DNA from: Glycomyces lechevalierae
GTDB lineage: Bacteria > Actinomycetota > Actinomycetes > Mycobacteriales > Micromonosporaceae
Direction of reading: 5' to 3'
NCBI RefSeq assembly: GCF_027622945.1
Contig: NZ_JAPZVQ010000002.1
Span: 479,881-543,880 of the forward strand
Length of the DNA: 64,000 nucleotides
Shown: positions 43,130 to 52,099 of the stretch, piece by piece
How the letters are laid out: each line of letters begins with the position of its first letter
How positions within the stretch are numbered: the stretch's first letter is position 1
The notes under the pieces: model-generated
The model's database searches: none
What the model was told of the DNA's origin: nothing
The model's input: the letters and a program-made list of their open reading frames with translations, nothing else
Position numbers and translations under genes: made by a program

Positions 43130-44092
43130 TCAGGCGCGCCCGGCGGCCTTCAGGTCCTTCGCGAGTTCGCGCGGGAGCGAGAAGGCGATCTTCTCGGTCA
43201 CCGGCTCGAACACCTCGACATTCGCGAAACCGCGCTTGGCCAAGTGCGCCAGGACGTCCTGCACCAGGTTGTCCGGCACCGAGGCCCCCGAAGAGAGGCC
43301 CACAGTGGACGCCCCTTCGAGCCAGGCCTCGTCGATCTCGTGCGCGAAGTCGATCAGGTACCCGGCGCGCGCGCCGTGCTGCACCGCGACCTCGACCAGC
43401 CGCACCGAGTTCGAAGAGTTCTTGGAACCGACCACCAGCATCACGTCGCACTCCGCCGCGATGTCCTTCACCACCTGCTGGCGGTTCTGCGTCGCGTAGC
43501 AGATGTCGTCGCTCGGCGGGCTCTGCAGCATCGGGAGGCGCTGCTTCAGCCGCCCGACCGTCTCCATCGTCTCGTCCACCGAGAGCGTCGTCTGCGACAG
43601 CCACACGACCTTCTCCGGGTCGCGCACCTTCACCTGGTCGACCGCGTCCGGCCCGTCCACGAGCTGGATGTGCTCGGGCGCCTCGCCAGAGGTCCCGATG
43701 ACCTCCTCGTGGCCCTCGTGGCCGATGAGCAGGATGTCGTAATCCTCCTCGGCGTACCGCACGGCCTCCTTGTGCACCTTCGTCACCAGCGGGCACGTCG
43801 CGTCGATCGCCTTCAGGCCGCGCTCGGCCGCCTGGTCGTGCACCTCGGGCGCCACGCCGTGCGCCGAGAAGACCACCACCGATCCCGGCGGCACTTCCTC
43901 GTTCTCCTCCACGAACACCGCGCCCTTGCCGGCCAGGGTCTCCACCACATGCCGGTTGTGCACGATCTCCTTGCGCACGTAGACGGGAGCGCCGTAGAGC
44001 TCCAGCGCCTTCTCGACGGTCACCACGGCCCGGTCCACGCCCGCGCAGTACCCGCGCGGCTTGGCCAACAACACTCGCTTCGGGTCTGCCAC
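43130..44092 (-). CDS. ispH: 4-hydroxy-3-methylbut-2-enyl diphosphate reductase (IspH)
   Basis: A 320-residue IspH with its three iron-sulfur cysteines in [16 protein letters not shown] and [10 protein letters not shown], and the catalytic TxN/Glu region ([15 protein letters not shown]). It carries out the last step of the non-mevalonate pathway, giving IPP and DMAPP. The GTG at 44092 is exactly 6 nt after TACCAT, so the mRNA is probably leaderless. It is divergent from xseA, with only 56 bp between starts. Confidence 0.96.
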   Translation of the reverse strand: MADPKRVLLAKPRGYCAGVDRAVVTVEKALELYGAPVYVRKEIVHNRHVVETLAGKGAVFVEENEEVPPGSVVVFSAHGVAPEVHDQAAERGLKAIDATCPLVTKVHKEAVRYAEEDYDILLIGHEGHEEVIGTSGEAPEHIQLVDGPDAVDQVKVRDPEKVVWLSQTTLSVDETMETVGRLKQRLPMLQSPPSDDICYATQNRQQVVKDIAAECDVMLVVGSKNSSNSVRLVEVAVQHGARAGYLIDFAHEIDEAWLEGASTVGLSSGASVPDNLVQDVLAHLAKRGFANVEVFEPVTEKIAFSLPRELAKDLKAAGRA

Positions 44093-44148
44093 GCCTCGAT
44101 GGTATCCGGCCGCCCGGTTTCGTCACACCCTGCAGTTAGTCTGGCCAC
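44093..44148. promoter_or_regulatory. Divergent leaderless promoters of ispH and xseA
   Basis: TACCAT (minus strand, 44104-44099) is 6 nt before the ispH GTG, and TAGTCT (44137-44142) is 6 nt before the xseA GTG. Neither gene has a Shine-Dalgarno. The 56-bp region thus appears to carry two back-to-back promoters with the first base of each message at the start codon. Confidence 0.6.
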
Positions 44149-45432
44149 GTGACCGACGCAGCGAGCAGCGCCACCGACAGTCCCAGCGACACCCCCTCCC
44201 CGCGCCCCGCCACCGGCCCGGGCGCGCCGATGAGCGCCGAGAACCCGTGGCCGCTGCGGGTCGTCTCCAAGAAGATCGGCGACTGGCTCGCCCGCCTCGG
44301 CGAGGTCTGGACCGAGGGTCAGATCACCGAGATCAGCCACCGCGGCCGCACCGTCTACCTGACCCTCCGCGACCCCTCCGCCGAGGTCTCGATGCGCGTG
44401 GTCGACTTCAACGGCGCCATCGCCGCCTGCGACCCGCCCCTGCGCGACGGCGCGCAGGTCGTCATCCGCGCCCAGGCCCAGTGGTGGGACAAGAACGGCT
44501 CGCTCTCGCTCCACGTGCGCGAGATCCGGCAGGTCGGCCTCGGCGAACTCCTCGCCCGCCTCGAACGCCTCAAGAAGCTCCTCGCCGCCGAAGGCCTCTT
44601 CGCGGCCGAGCGCAAGAAGCCGCTCCCGTTCCTGCCCTACCGGATCGGGCTCATCACCGGCCGCGCCTCGGACGCGATGCGCGACGTCCTCAAGAACGCG
44701 AAAGCCCGCCTGCCCTCCGCGGACTTCGAGGTCCGCGAGGTCGCCGTCCAGGGCCCGCGCGCCGTCACCGAGGTCTGCGCCGCGCTGGCCGAGCTCGACC
44801 GGGACCCCGACATCGAGGTCATCGTCATCGCGCGCGGCGGCGGCTCGATGGAGGACCTGCTGCCGTTCTCGGACGAGACGCTGTGCCGCGCGGTCGCCGA
44901 GGCCGTCACGCCCGTCATCTCCGCGATCGGGCACGAACCGGACACGCCGATCCTCGACTACGTGGCCGACTGGCGCGCCTCCACCCCCACTGAGGCCGGC
45001 AAGAAAGTGGTCCCCGACCTCGCCGAGGAGCAGCGCGGCCTGAACATCTGCCGCACCCGGCTGCGCCAGGCGCTCAACGCGATGCTCACCCGCGAGACCG
45101 ACGGGCTCGCCGCGATGCGCGCCCGGCCCGTGCTCGCGCGGCCCGAGACGATGCTCGAGGCCCGGGCCGATGTCGTCGCGAACCTCACGCACCGCATGCG
45201 CGCGCGCGTGGACTCGCGGCTCGAGCGGTCGACGGACGACCTGGAGCACCTGCGGGCGCGGCTGCGGTCGCTGTCGCCGCAGTCGACGCTCGACCGGGGC
45301 TACGCGATCGTCACCGACACCGAATCCGGTGCGGTGCTGCGGGAAGCGACGGCGGCCGGCGAGGCCATCGAAGTGCGGCTGGCGGCGGGATCGCTGCGGG
45401 CCGCGGTCGTACACACACGAGAGGACGGGTAG
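44149..45432 (+). CDS. xseA: Exodeoxyribonuclease VII large subunit
   Basis: A 427-residue XseA. The N-terminal OB-fold (EGQITEISHRGRTVYLTLRD) binds single-stranded DNA, and the catalytic domain has GLITGRASDAMRDVL, IVIARGGGSMEDLLPFSDE and GHEPDTPILDYVADWRASTP. A helical region follows and the protein ends in the beta-hairpin that includes LDRGYAIVTD. With XseB it degrades single-stranded DNA in both directions. The stop overlaps the xseB start by one base. Confidence 0.95.
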   Translation: MTDAASSATDSPSDTPSPRPATGPGAPMSAENPWPLRVVSKKIGDWLARLGEVWTEGQITEISHRGRTVYLTLRDPSAEVSMRVVDFNGAIAACDPPLRDGAQVVIRAQAQWWDKNGSLSLHVREIRQVGLGELLARLERLKKLLAAEGLFAAERKKPLPFLPYRIGLITGRASDAMRDVLKNAKARLPSADFEVREVAVQGPRAVTEVCAALAELDRDPDIEVIVIARGGGSMEDLLPFSDETLCRAVAEAVTPVISAIGHEPDTPILDYVADWRASTPTEAGKKVVPDLAEEQRGLNICRTRLRQALNAMLTRETDGLAAMRARPVLARPETMLEARADVVANLTHRMRARVDSRLERSTDDLEHLRARLRSLSPQSTLDRGYAIVTDTESGAVLREATAAGEAIEVRLAAGSLRAAVVHTREDG

Positions 45433-45641
45433 TGAGCGAGGAACGCTTGACGTACGAGGAGGCCCGGGCCGAGCTCGTGGCCACGGTCGAACGGCTCGAA
45501 GCGGGCGGGGCCACCCTGGAGGAGTCCCTGCAGCTCTGGGAGCGCGGCGAGAAGCTGGCCGATCTGTGCCAATCGCACCTCGAAGGCGCGCGCGAGCGCC
45601 TCAAGGCCCGCACGGAGCCGGACGCGGAAGACGACGACTGA
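45432..45641 (+). CDS. xseB: Exodeoxyribonuclease VII small subunit
   Basis: A 69-residue XseB: LTYEEARAELVATVERLEAG, the conserved LEESLQLWERGEKLADLC hairpin and a C-terminal acidic tail. Several copies bind the long helix of XseA. The GTG start overlaps the xseA stop by one base, so expression is coupled. Confidence 0.94.
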   Translation: MSEERLTYEEARAELVATVERLEAGGATLEESLQLWERGEKLADLCQSHLEGARERLKARTEPDAEDDD

Positions 45642-45697
45642 GCGCCGGCCTCGAGACCGCCGGAGTGCAGCTCTCAGGGCGAGATCGACGGGGGCCG

Positions 45698-46363
45698 TCA
45701 GGCGCCCGCGGCCTCGGCCACGCCTTCGGCGAGTTCGGGCAGGTCGGCCACGCCGTCGGGTTCGGCACTGAGCACGACGGTCTCGCCGCCGATCTCGGCC
45801 ACCCAGGTCTCGCCGCTGCCCGTTTCGTATGCGGCCCATTCGATCCCGGCCGCCTCGACCGGGGTCCCGGCGCCGGACAGGTCCTCGTTCACGTCGGCGA
45901 GCGAGCCGTTGGTCTCCGCGAGCTGCAGGCCGTTGCCATCGGGCGAGTAGTAGCCGGTCCGGAGCGTGACGGTCTCCTCGTCGACGGCGAGGTCGGTCGA
46001 GATCGCCTTCCACTCCTCGTCCAGCTCGGGCTCGATCGCGGCCAGGCCGAGGCTCGCGGCCGTCGCGTGGTTCTCGCTCGTGTCGACCACGCTGACCTGC
46101 CGGTCCGAGGCCAGCCAGTTCCATCCGACGTAGAACAGCCCGATCGGCACGAGCAGCACCGCCATGGACATGGCCATGTCGCGCAGCCTGCGCGGTTTCG
46201 GACGCGCGGGCTTGACCGCCTCGCCGTCGGCGGCGGCCGCGCCGCCCTCGGCAGTGCCGCTTTCAACCGTGCCGCCCTCGGCAGCGCCCTGATCGCCAGT
46301 GCTGCCGTCGACCGCGCCATCGACCTCGGCTGCGGGCTCGGTCTTGACCTCTTCGGTGGACAT
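45698..46363 (-). CDS. DUF4245 domain-containing protein
   Basis: A 221-residue protein. A Gly/Ala/Glu-rich head of about 60 residues precedes one membrane helix (about 65-87: AMSMAVLLVPIGLFYVGWNW), then an exported domain with WKAISTDL, RTGYYSPDGNGLQLAETNG and the end TWVAEIGGETVVLSAEPDG, all DUF4245 features. The family is actinobacterial and regularly found beside xseAB; its role is unknown. GGAG precedes the ATG at 46363. Confidence 0.85.
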   Translation of the reverse strand: MSTEEVKTEPAAEVDGAVDGSTGDQGAAEGGTVESGTAEGGAAAADGEAVKPARPKPRRLRDMAMSMAVLLVPIGLFYVGWNWLASDRQVSVVDTSENHATAASLGLAAIEPELDEEWKAISTDLAVDEETVTLRTGYYSPDGNGLQLAETNGSLADVNEDLSGAGTPVEAAGIEWAAYETGSGETWVAEIGGETVVLSAEPDGVADLPELAEGVAEAAGA

Positions 46364-46558
46364 GGCTCCATCCTGAACGACCGCCTGACCGCCCGCGGCA
46401 CCGGCCCGCCTCGGCGTGGCGCACGAAGCCCGCCCGCGCGACTGCGCCGCGATCCGGACGCGCCCGCCCAGTAGGACGCGAATCCGACTTCCGACCCGAA
46501 GGACGCCTGCAATACCCTCTCCGCAGCGGCATCCGCGCCCGAACGGAAGGAGCCCCCG

Positions 46559-47455
46559 TTGATCCTCGTGGCAGGCGAGAACATCATCGACCTCGTCCCA
46601 GCCCCCGGCGGCCAGCTCCGCCCCACCTGCGGCGGCGGTCCCGCGAACACCGCCGTCTCGCTCGCCCGGCGCGGCATCCCGACCGCGCTCGTCGGCACCG
46701 TGGGCGGCGACCACTTCGGCCGGCAGACGTGGCGGCGACACATCGCCGCCGGCGTGCGCCGCGAATGGCTGCTGCGCACCGAACTGCCCTCCACGCTCGG
46801 CCTCGCGATCGTCAGCGAGGACGGCACCGCCGAGTACGACTACTGGACGACCGGCACCGCCGACTTCGCGTGGGAGGGCCGGGCCCTGCCCAAGCCCGAT
46901 CCGGCCCAGGTCGACCTCGTGCACTTCGGGTCCCTCGCCGCCTACCTCGAGCCGTCCGCGCGCGCGATCGAGCACTGGGTGAACCGCGCCCGCCGCGCCG
47001 TCCCGATCTCCTTCGACCCGAACATCCGCCTCGGCGCGATGGGCGACCGCGCGAAGGTCCTCGAACGCACTGAGCGCCTGGTCGGGCTCGCGACCCTCGT
47101 GCGCGTCTCCGAGCGCGACCTCGGCCGCCTCTACCCGGGCACCGCGGTGGACGAGATCGCCCGCAAGTGGCTCGAAGCCGGTCCGGAACTGGTGGTCGTG
47201 ACCCTCGGCGACGCCGGGTCGGTCGCCTTCCACCGCAACCACGTCACGGAGATGACGGCGGTCCCGGTGGACGTGGTCGACACGATCGGCGCGGGCGACG
47301 CGTTCACGTCCGGGCTCCTCGGCTGGCTCACCTCGGCGGGCTGGATGCGCCTCGACCGGCTCCCCGCCTGGGGCAACCAGGCCGTGGTCGCCGCGGCCCT
47401 GCGGTACGCGAGCCAGGTCGCCGCGCAGGCGTGCACCGTTCCGGGCGCACCATGA
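46559..47455 (+). CDS. PfkB family carbohydrate kinase
   Basis: A 298-residue ribokinase-family enzyme: GENIIDLVP, GGGPANTAVSLARRG (substrate side), FDPNIR, and the anion-hole/catalytic DTIGAGDAFTSGLL. These are found in fructokinases and 2-keto-3-deoxygluconate kinases; exact substrate is not clear. The start is TTG at 46559 with GGAAGGAG 6 nt upstream. It is divergent from DUF4245 and ends 70 bp before egtD. It may or may not belong with the galactonate genes 6 kb away. Confidence 0.88.
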   Translation: MILVAGENIIDLVPAPGGQLRPTCGGGPANTAVSLARRGIPTALVGTVGGDHFGRQTWRRHIAAGVRREWLLRTELPSTLGLAIVSEDGTAEYDYWTTGTADFAWEGRALPKPDPAQVDLVHFGSLAAYLEPSARAIEHWVNRARRAVPISFDPNIRLGAMGDRAKVLERTERLVGLATLVRVSERDLGRLYPGTAVDEIARKWLEAGPELVVVTLGDAGSVAFHRNHVTEMTAVPVDVVDTIGAGDAFTSGLLGWLTSAGWMRLDRLPAWGNQAVVAAALRYASQVAAQACTVPGAP

Positions 47456-47511
47456 AGGGAAGCACTGCGACGCCCGTCGTTCACTGAGGCGAAACATGCC
47501 CCGAGTCGACA

Positions 47512-47517
47512 TACGAT
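47512..47517 (+). promoter_or_regulatory. Leaderless -10 box of egtD
   Basis: TACGAT followed by 6 nt and the GTG at 47524; no Shine-Dalgarno. Confidence 0.5.
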
Positions 47518-47523
47518 GATGGT

Positions 47524-48504
47524 GTGTCTGCTCCTGAAATGCGGATCTGCCTCGACGAGTCCGACCTCGACGCGTCGCTGCGCCTCGACGTCCGCCGGGG
47601 CCTGACCTCGCACCCCAAGCACCTGCCGATGCGCCTGCACTACGACGGCCGCGGCTCGACCCTGTTCGGCGAGCTCACCCGCCAGCCCGAGTACTACCAG
47701 ACCCGCAGCGAGCGCGCGATCCTCCACGACGGGGCCGCCGAGATCGCGGACGCTCTCGGGACCGACCCGATCTCCGTGATCGAACTCGGCGCGGGCCGGG
47801 CCGAGAAGATCCGGCCCGTGCTCAGCGCACTCGCCGCCGCCGGCCGCCTCGACGCGTTCTGGCCCTTCGACGTCGCCGAAGGGGAGGTCAAGGACGTGCT
47901 GCGCGAGCTCGCCACGGCCTACCCGGACGCCCACCTCGGCGGGATCGTCGGCGACTTCACGCTCCACCTCGCGAACCTGCCCGACCACCACGACACGCGC
48001 CTCGTCGCGTTCCTCGGCGGCACCTTCGGCAACTTCGCCGGCATGGAGCGCAGCCAGTTCCTGCGCGACCTGCGCGAGGCCCTGCGCCCCGGCGACTGGT
48101 TCCTGCTCGGCGCCGACCTCGTGAAGGACCCGGACGTGATCCTCGCGGCCTACAACGACGCCGCCGGGGTGACCGCCGAGTTCAACCGGCACATCCTCTA
48201 CGTCCTCAACCACCGCCTCGGCGCCGACTTCGAACCCGACAGCTTCGAGCACATCGCCTTGTGGGACAACGACACCGCCACCATCGACATGCGCCTGCGC
48301 GCCATGAAGCCGATGCGGGTGGACCTCTCGGCGCTCGGTCTGGACATCTCGTTCGCCGTGGGCGAGGAGATCCACACCGGCATCTCCACCAAGTTCATGC
48401 CCGCCGAGCTCGAGAACCAGCTCCAGGCCAGCGGATTCGAGACCACCCGCTGGTGGACGGATGAGCACGACTACATGGGCGTGTTCCTCGCCCGCGCGAT
48501 CTGA
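47524..48504 (+). CDS. egtD: L-histidine N-alpha-methyltransferase (EgtD)
   Basis: A 326-residue EgtD. It has the family motifs TRQPEYYQTRSERAIL, the SAM-binding VIELGAGRAEKIRPVL, FLGGTFGNF, and the histidine-binding region with EFNRHILYVLN and a C-terminal WWTDEHDYMGVFLARA. It makes hercynine (N-trimethylhistidine) from histidine and three SAM, the first step to ergothioneine. In most actinobacteria egtD sits in an egtABCDE operon; here none of the partners flank it. GTG start 6 nt after TACGAT, probably leaderless. Confidence 0.9.
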   Translation: MSAPEMRICLDESDLDASLRLDVRRGLTSHPKHLPMRLHYDGRGSTLFGELTRQPEYYQTRSERAILHDGAAEIADALGTDPISVIELGAGRAEKIRPVLSALAAAGRLDAFWPFDVAEGEVKDVLRELATAYPDAHLGGIVGDFTLHLANLPDHHDTRLVAFLGGTFGNFAGMERSQFLRDLREALRPGDWFLLGADLVKDPDVILAAYNDAAGVTAEFNRHILYVLNHRLGADFEPDSFEHIALWDNDTATIDMRLRAMKPMRVDLSALGLDISFAVGEEIHTGISTKFMPAELENQLQASGFETTRWWTDEHDYMGVFLARAI

Positions 48505-48557
48505 GCCGCTGAGGCGATCGCCCGTGGCCCTGGCCGCGCCGGATTAAGGTGGTCGGC

Positions 48558-49151
48558 ATGGGAGAGATCGTGCTCATCCGCCACGGCGAGACCACCTGGT
48601 CCGCCTCCGGACGGCATACGTCCGTCACCGACCTCGAGCTCACCGAGAACGGTGTGTCCCAAGCGAAGGCGCTCGCGCCGCTGCTGAGCGGGCGCGAGTT
48701 CGCGGCCGTCTGGTCGAGCCCCCGCAAACGGGCGCTCATCACCGCCGACCTCGCGGGCCTCGACGTCACCGCCGTCATCCCCGACCTCGCCGAATGGGGC
48801 TACGGCGACTACGAGGGCCGCACCAGCGAGGAGATCGCGGACGAGGACCCCGACTGGTCGCTCTGGACCGACGGCGGCACCGGCTCCGGCGGTGAAACCC
48901 CTGATGAGGTCGCTGCCCGCCTCGACCGGGCGCTCGCCGAGGCCGAACCGCTCCTCGAACGCGGCGACGTCGCGTTCATCGCCCACGGCCACAGCCTCCG
49001 CGTCGCCGCGGCCCGCTGGCTCGGCCGCCCGGCCCGCGACGGCCGCGAGTTCAAGATCGACACCGCCTCGATCGCCGCCCTCGGCTACGAGCACGGCCGC
49101 CACGCGATCACCCTGTGGAACCTGACGGCGGCCGCCGCGAACGGCGGCTAG
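48558..49151 (+). CDS. Histidine phosphatase family protein
   Basis: A 197-residue phosphoglycerate-mutase-like phosphatase with the RHG motif (LIRHGETTW, His9), Arg in SSPRKRALITA, an acidic PDLAEWGYGDYEGRT and the second catalytic His in IAHGHSLRV. Such enzymes dephosphorylate small phosphoesters; substrate unknown. The ATG at 48558 lies 7 nt after TAAGGT. It is 53 bp after egtD on the same strand. Confidence 0.9.
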   Translation: MGEIVLIRHGETTWSASGRHTSVTDLELTENGVSQAKALAPLLSGREFAAVWSSPRKRALITADLAGLDVTAVIPDLAEWGYGDYEGRTSEEIADEDPDWSLWTDGGTGSGGETPDEVAARLDRALAEAEPLLERGDVAFIAHGHSLRVAAARWLGRPARDGREFKIDTASIAALGYEHGRHAITLWNLTAAAANGG

Positions 49152-49191
49152 TCAATCAGAGACACCTCTTGCGCCCCAGGCGACTCGCCGC

Positions 49192-49695
49192 TCACGGCAG
49201 TGTGCGGGTGAGCCAGACGATGTCGCCGCGGTCGTCGGTCGTGACGTGGTCGCGCTCGAAGTCGAGCTTCTCGAGGACGCGGAACGACGCGGTGTTCCAG
49301 TCACGCACCGTCGACCACAGCCGGGTGCGGCGGGTCGCTGCAGCGGCGTCGAGGACCGCGCGGGCCGCCTCGGTGGCGTAGCCGTTGCCGTGGACGCGTT
49401 CGAACAGCTCGTAGGCGATCTCGGGCTCCTCGAGGCTCGCCCGGCCCACGGTCAGTCCGCAGTAGCCGATGAAGTCGCCTTCCGCCCGTCGTTGGATCGG
49501 CAGCAGCGCGATGCCTGTGGCAGCTGCGTTGGCGATGCCGTCCGCGATGATCGCTCGGATCTCCTCGATCGGCTGCGTCCCGCCGCCGCGCTCGGCGTGC
49601 AGGGCACGGAGCTCATCGGCGTCCGAGTCCTTCCACGGGCGCAGGATCAACCGCTCGGTCTCAAGATGGAACGACATCGGCTCGAATGAAGGCAT
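49192..49695 (-). CDS. GNAT family N-acetyltransferase (RimJ-like)
   Basis: A 167-residue GNAT of the RimJ/RimL kind: LETERLILRPWKDSDADEL at the start, DFIGYCGLTV, EIAYELFERVHGNGYATEA (acetyl-CoA loop) and NTASFRVLEKLDFERD. It probably acetylates a protein N-terminus or small amine. The ATG at 49695 is chosen; an alternative ATG 6 codons later is possible. Confidence 0.85.
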   Translation of the reverse strand: MPSFEPMSFHLETERLILRPWKDSDADELRALHAERGGGTQPIEEIRAIIADGIANAAATGIALLPIQRRAEGDFIGYCGLTVGRASLEEPEIAYELFERVHGNGYATEAARAVLDAAAATRRTRLWSTVRDWNTASFRVLEKLDFERDHVTTDDRGDIVWLTRTLP

Positions 49696-49723
49696 GGCCC
49701 AACTATGCACGATCCGGACCGGT

Positions 49724-50566
49724 TCAGGGCCGCCAGATGACGACCCCCGTCGACATCTCGCGCTCCGAGAAGCGACCGTCCGGGGCCGCGTCGGCCAGCA
49801 GGGCGCGCAGTTCGATCTCGAAGGCGGGCAGGCGTTCCGCGAAGAGGTGCGGCGCGGAACTCGACAGGGAGAACACCGCGGAGACGATCGAGTCGATGCT
49901 CCGGTCGAAGATCCGGCCGTCGTCGACCTGGATGCGGTTCACCTTGGTGTACCCGGCTTCCCGCATGACGTCCTCCTCCCCGCCCGCGGTGCCGCCGGGC
50001 AGGAATCCCTGGCCGGCACGGCGAACCGGCCCGAGGTACGCCGCCACGAGTTCGCTGATGCGATCCCAGGGCGGGGCCGGGTGCGGCAGCGTCTCCGGGT
50101 CCTCGGCGCCGCGGTGGGTGGTGGCGCCGACGTGTATCCAGTGCCCGTCCGGGCGCAGCAGTTCGCGCACGCGGCGGGCGACCAGCAGGCGGTCCATCCA
50201 GTGGAAGGACTGCGCGAAGGCCACGACATCGAAGACGCCCAGGTCATCCGGCAGTTCCTCGGCGCGCAGTTGCCGCCATTCGATCTCGGCGAGCCCGGCG
50301 TCCTCGGCCCTCCGACTGGCTTCCCGGAGCATGCCCGCGTCCGGGTCGACGCCCACAGTGGCGGCGAAGAGCGGCGCGAGCAGCAGCGTCAGCGAGCCTG
50401 GGCCGCAGCCGACATCGAGGAGGCGGCCGGTGCCGTCGAGCCCGAGTTCGGCGCGCACGGCTTCGGCGAGGCCGGTCGGATACGGCATCCGGCCGACGCT
50501 GTAGTGGGCGGCGCTGCCGGCGAAGAGGGTCTCGTCCCACTCCCATTCGGCGGCGTCAGCGGTCAT
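49724..50566 (-). CDS. Class I SAM-dependent methyltransferase
   Basis: A 280-residue methyltransferase. The N-terminal HYSVGRMPYPTGLAEAV is followed by the SAM motif LLDVGCGPGSLTLLL, the acidic VGVDPDAGML and FDVVAFAQSFHWMD, a pattern found in ubiquinone/trans-aconitate-type methyltransferases. Substrate is unknown. It is 28 bp upstream of the GNAT gene on the same strand and divergent from the YhhN gene. Confidence 0.87.
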   Translation of the reverse strand: MTADAAEWEWDETLFAGSAAHYSVGRMPYPTGLAEAVRAELGLDGTGRLLDVGCGPGSLTLLLAPLFAATVGVDPDAGMLREASRRAEDAGLAEIEWRQLRAEELPDDLGVFDVVAFAQSFHWMDRLLVARRVRELLRPDGHWIHVGATTHRGAEDPETLPHPAPPWDRISELVAAYLGPVRRAGQGFLPGGTAGGEEDVMREAGYTKVNRIQVDDGRIFDRSIDSIVSAVFSLSSSAPHLFAERLPAFEIELRALLADAAPDGRFSEREMSTGVVIWRP

Positions 50567-50699
50567 CGGAGCAGCTTCTGTTTCTCATCGGCGCCAGCAT
50601 CGCCGATCTCCTGAGCGATCGCCAGCGCTTTTCCGAAGCGCGCGGTCGCGCCCTCAACTCGACCGCCCCGTCGCTGGGCTCTGGTAGGCTCCGGCAGCC

Positions 50700-51389
50700 A
50701 TGAACCCTCCCCTCGTTCTGATCCGTTCGGTGCTCGTGCGTTTCCCGACGCGTTTCTGGCTGTGGGCGTTCGCGGTCGCGATCGCGGCGGACCTCGCCGT
50801 GATCAGCTTCGACGCAGACCCGCTGCGCTGGGCGACGAAGCCCGCGCTCATGCTGCTGCTCCTGTGCCACTTGATCATCGCGACGCAGCCGGGTCTGCGC
50901 CCGGCCCGCCTGCTCGGTCTGGGGCTCCTGTTCGCCTGCGCGGCGGACATCGCGCTGCTGCTCGACGGCACGCCCGCGTTCCTGGTCGGGATGGGCCTGT
51001 TCGCCCTCATGCAGGTCACGTATCTGGCGGTCTTCGTGCGCTTGGGTGCGCTGTCGACGCTCCGCGGCCGTTGGATCGTTCCTGCGTGCTATTTGGTGTT
51101 CTGGTTGGGCGCCAATGTGATCCTTTGGCCTCGGCTGGAGGCGCTGGCGGTTCCGGTCGCGGTCTACAGCCTGCTGCTCGTCGCCATGGCGGCGGCCGCC
51201 GGCGCTTTGAACCGCCTCGCGGCGGTGGGCGGGCTGCTCTTCGTGGTCTCGGACCTCACGCTCGGCCTGGGCGTCTCGGGCCTCGAGTTTCCGCTCCAGT
51301 CGCAAACGGTGATGGCGACTTATGCTGCGGCGCAACTGCTCCTGATCCTCGGAACCATCAAGGCCCTGCCCTTCAAGGCCCCCGAATGA
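50700..51389 (+). CDS. YhhN/TMEM86 family (lysoplasmalogenase-like) membrane protein
   Basis: A 229-residue protein with about eight short membrane helices. YhhN-family signatures are TKPALMLLLL, the conserved CAADIALLLDG and MGLFALMQVTYLAVF, and VGGLLFVVSDLTLG near the end. Animal members hydrolyse the vinyl-ether bond of lysoplasmalogens; the bacterial substrate is uncertain. The ATG at 50700 lies 9 nt after TAGGCT. Its stop overlaps the next start (ATGA). Confidence 0.85.
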   Translation: MNPPLVLIRSVLVRFPTRFWLWAFAVAIAADLAVISFDADPLRWATKPALMLLLLCHLIIATQPGLRPARLLGLGLLFACAADIALLLDGTPAFLVGMGLFALMQVTYLAVFVRLGALSTLRGRWIVPACYLVFWLGANVILWPRLEALAVPVAVYSLLLVAMAAAAGALNRLAAVGGLLFVVSDLTLGLGVSGLEFPLQSQTVMATYAAAQLLLILGTIKALPFKAPE

Positions 51390-51991
51390 CCTCGCTCGTC
51401 AACATCGCCGCGATCCTTGTGTTCGCGCTGCTCGTCTTCGCCGTTGTGGGCGTCTCGCTGCGTCTCCTGATCCCGTCCGAGCCCCACCGGCCTGCGACGA
51501 CCGAACGGTCTCGCGCGGGCTCGGTGCGCCGCGCCCTCACCAACATCGCCGGTTTCATCGCGTTCGCCGCCGCGATGGGGCTGGCCTTCGAGGTCCGGGC
51601 CGCTTACGGCTCCCCCTTCGGCGAGCGCGGGCTTCCCACCGTCGAAGTGGTCGAAGTCGGCGACTGCGAGCGCGCTCCGCTGGGCTTCGGCATCGCCCGG
51701 ACCTGCGACCTGACCTCGTTTCGCGCAACGGACTCCGAGGACCTTGACCCTTCGTGGGTCGAATCGATCGAGGTCGCCACGGGCGCGCCGGTCGAGCCGG
51801 GCGACCTGGTCGCCCCGTACTCCCCCTCGCGTTGGACCGCATACGTGTTCCTCGGCTCGACCGATGCCCGCTGGCGGCCCGTGTCCGCTGAAGGTCGTCC
51901 GAACCTCGACTGGCTGCCTACGGTGACGCTCTTCGGCGCGACCGTCCTCTTCTCGGCCTTCATGAAGCGCAGGGTTGCGGCGAGCCCTTGA
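51386..51991 (+). CDS. Hypothetical two-helix membrane protein
   Basis: A 201-residue protein: two N-terminal helices (about 5-29 and 50-68), an exported domain of about 100 residues with a pair of Cys (GDCERAPLG and ARTCDLTS) that could form a disulfide, and a final helix (about 178-194) with a basic end. No family recognised. It overlaps the YhhN gene by 4 bp and is probably co-expressed. Confidence 0.7.
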   Translation: MTSLVNIAAILVFALLVFAVVGVSLRLLIPSEPHRPATTERSRAGSVRRALTNIAGFIAFAAAMGLAFEVRAAYGSPFGERGLPTVEVVEVGDCERAPLGFGIARTCDLTSFRATDSEDLDPSWVESIEVATGAPVEPGDLVAPYSPSRWTAYVFLGSTDARWRPVSAEGRPNLDWLPTVTLFGATVLFSAFMKRRVAASP

Positions 51992-52099
51992 CCGGTACCG
52001 GCGGGTGTCGAGGTGACGGGAGTTCGTGCGGCTGCCCCGTAGCCAGCAGCTTGGTTCAGCGCTGGTCCTGTACTGCCGGAGACCCGTGGAGCGCATTGC

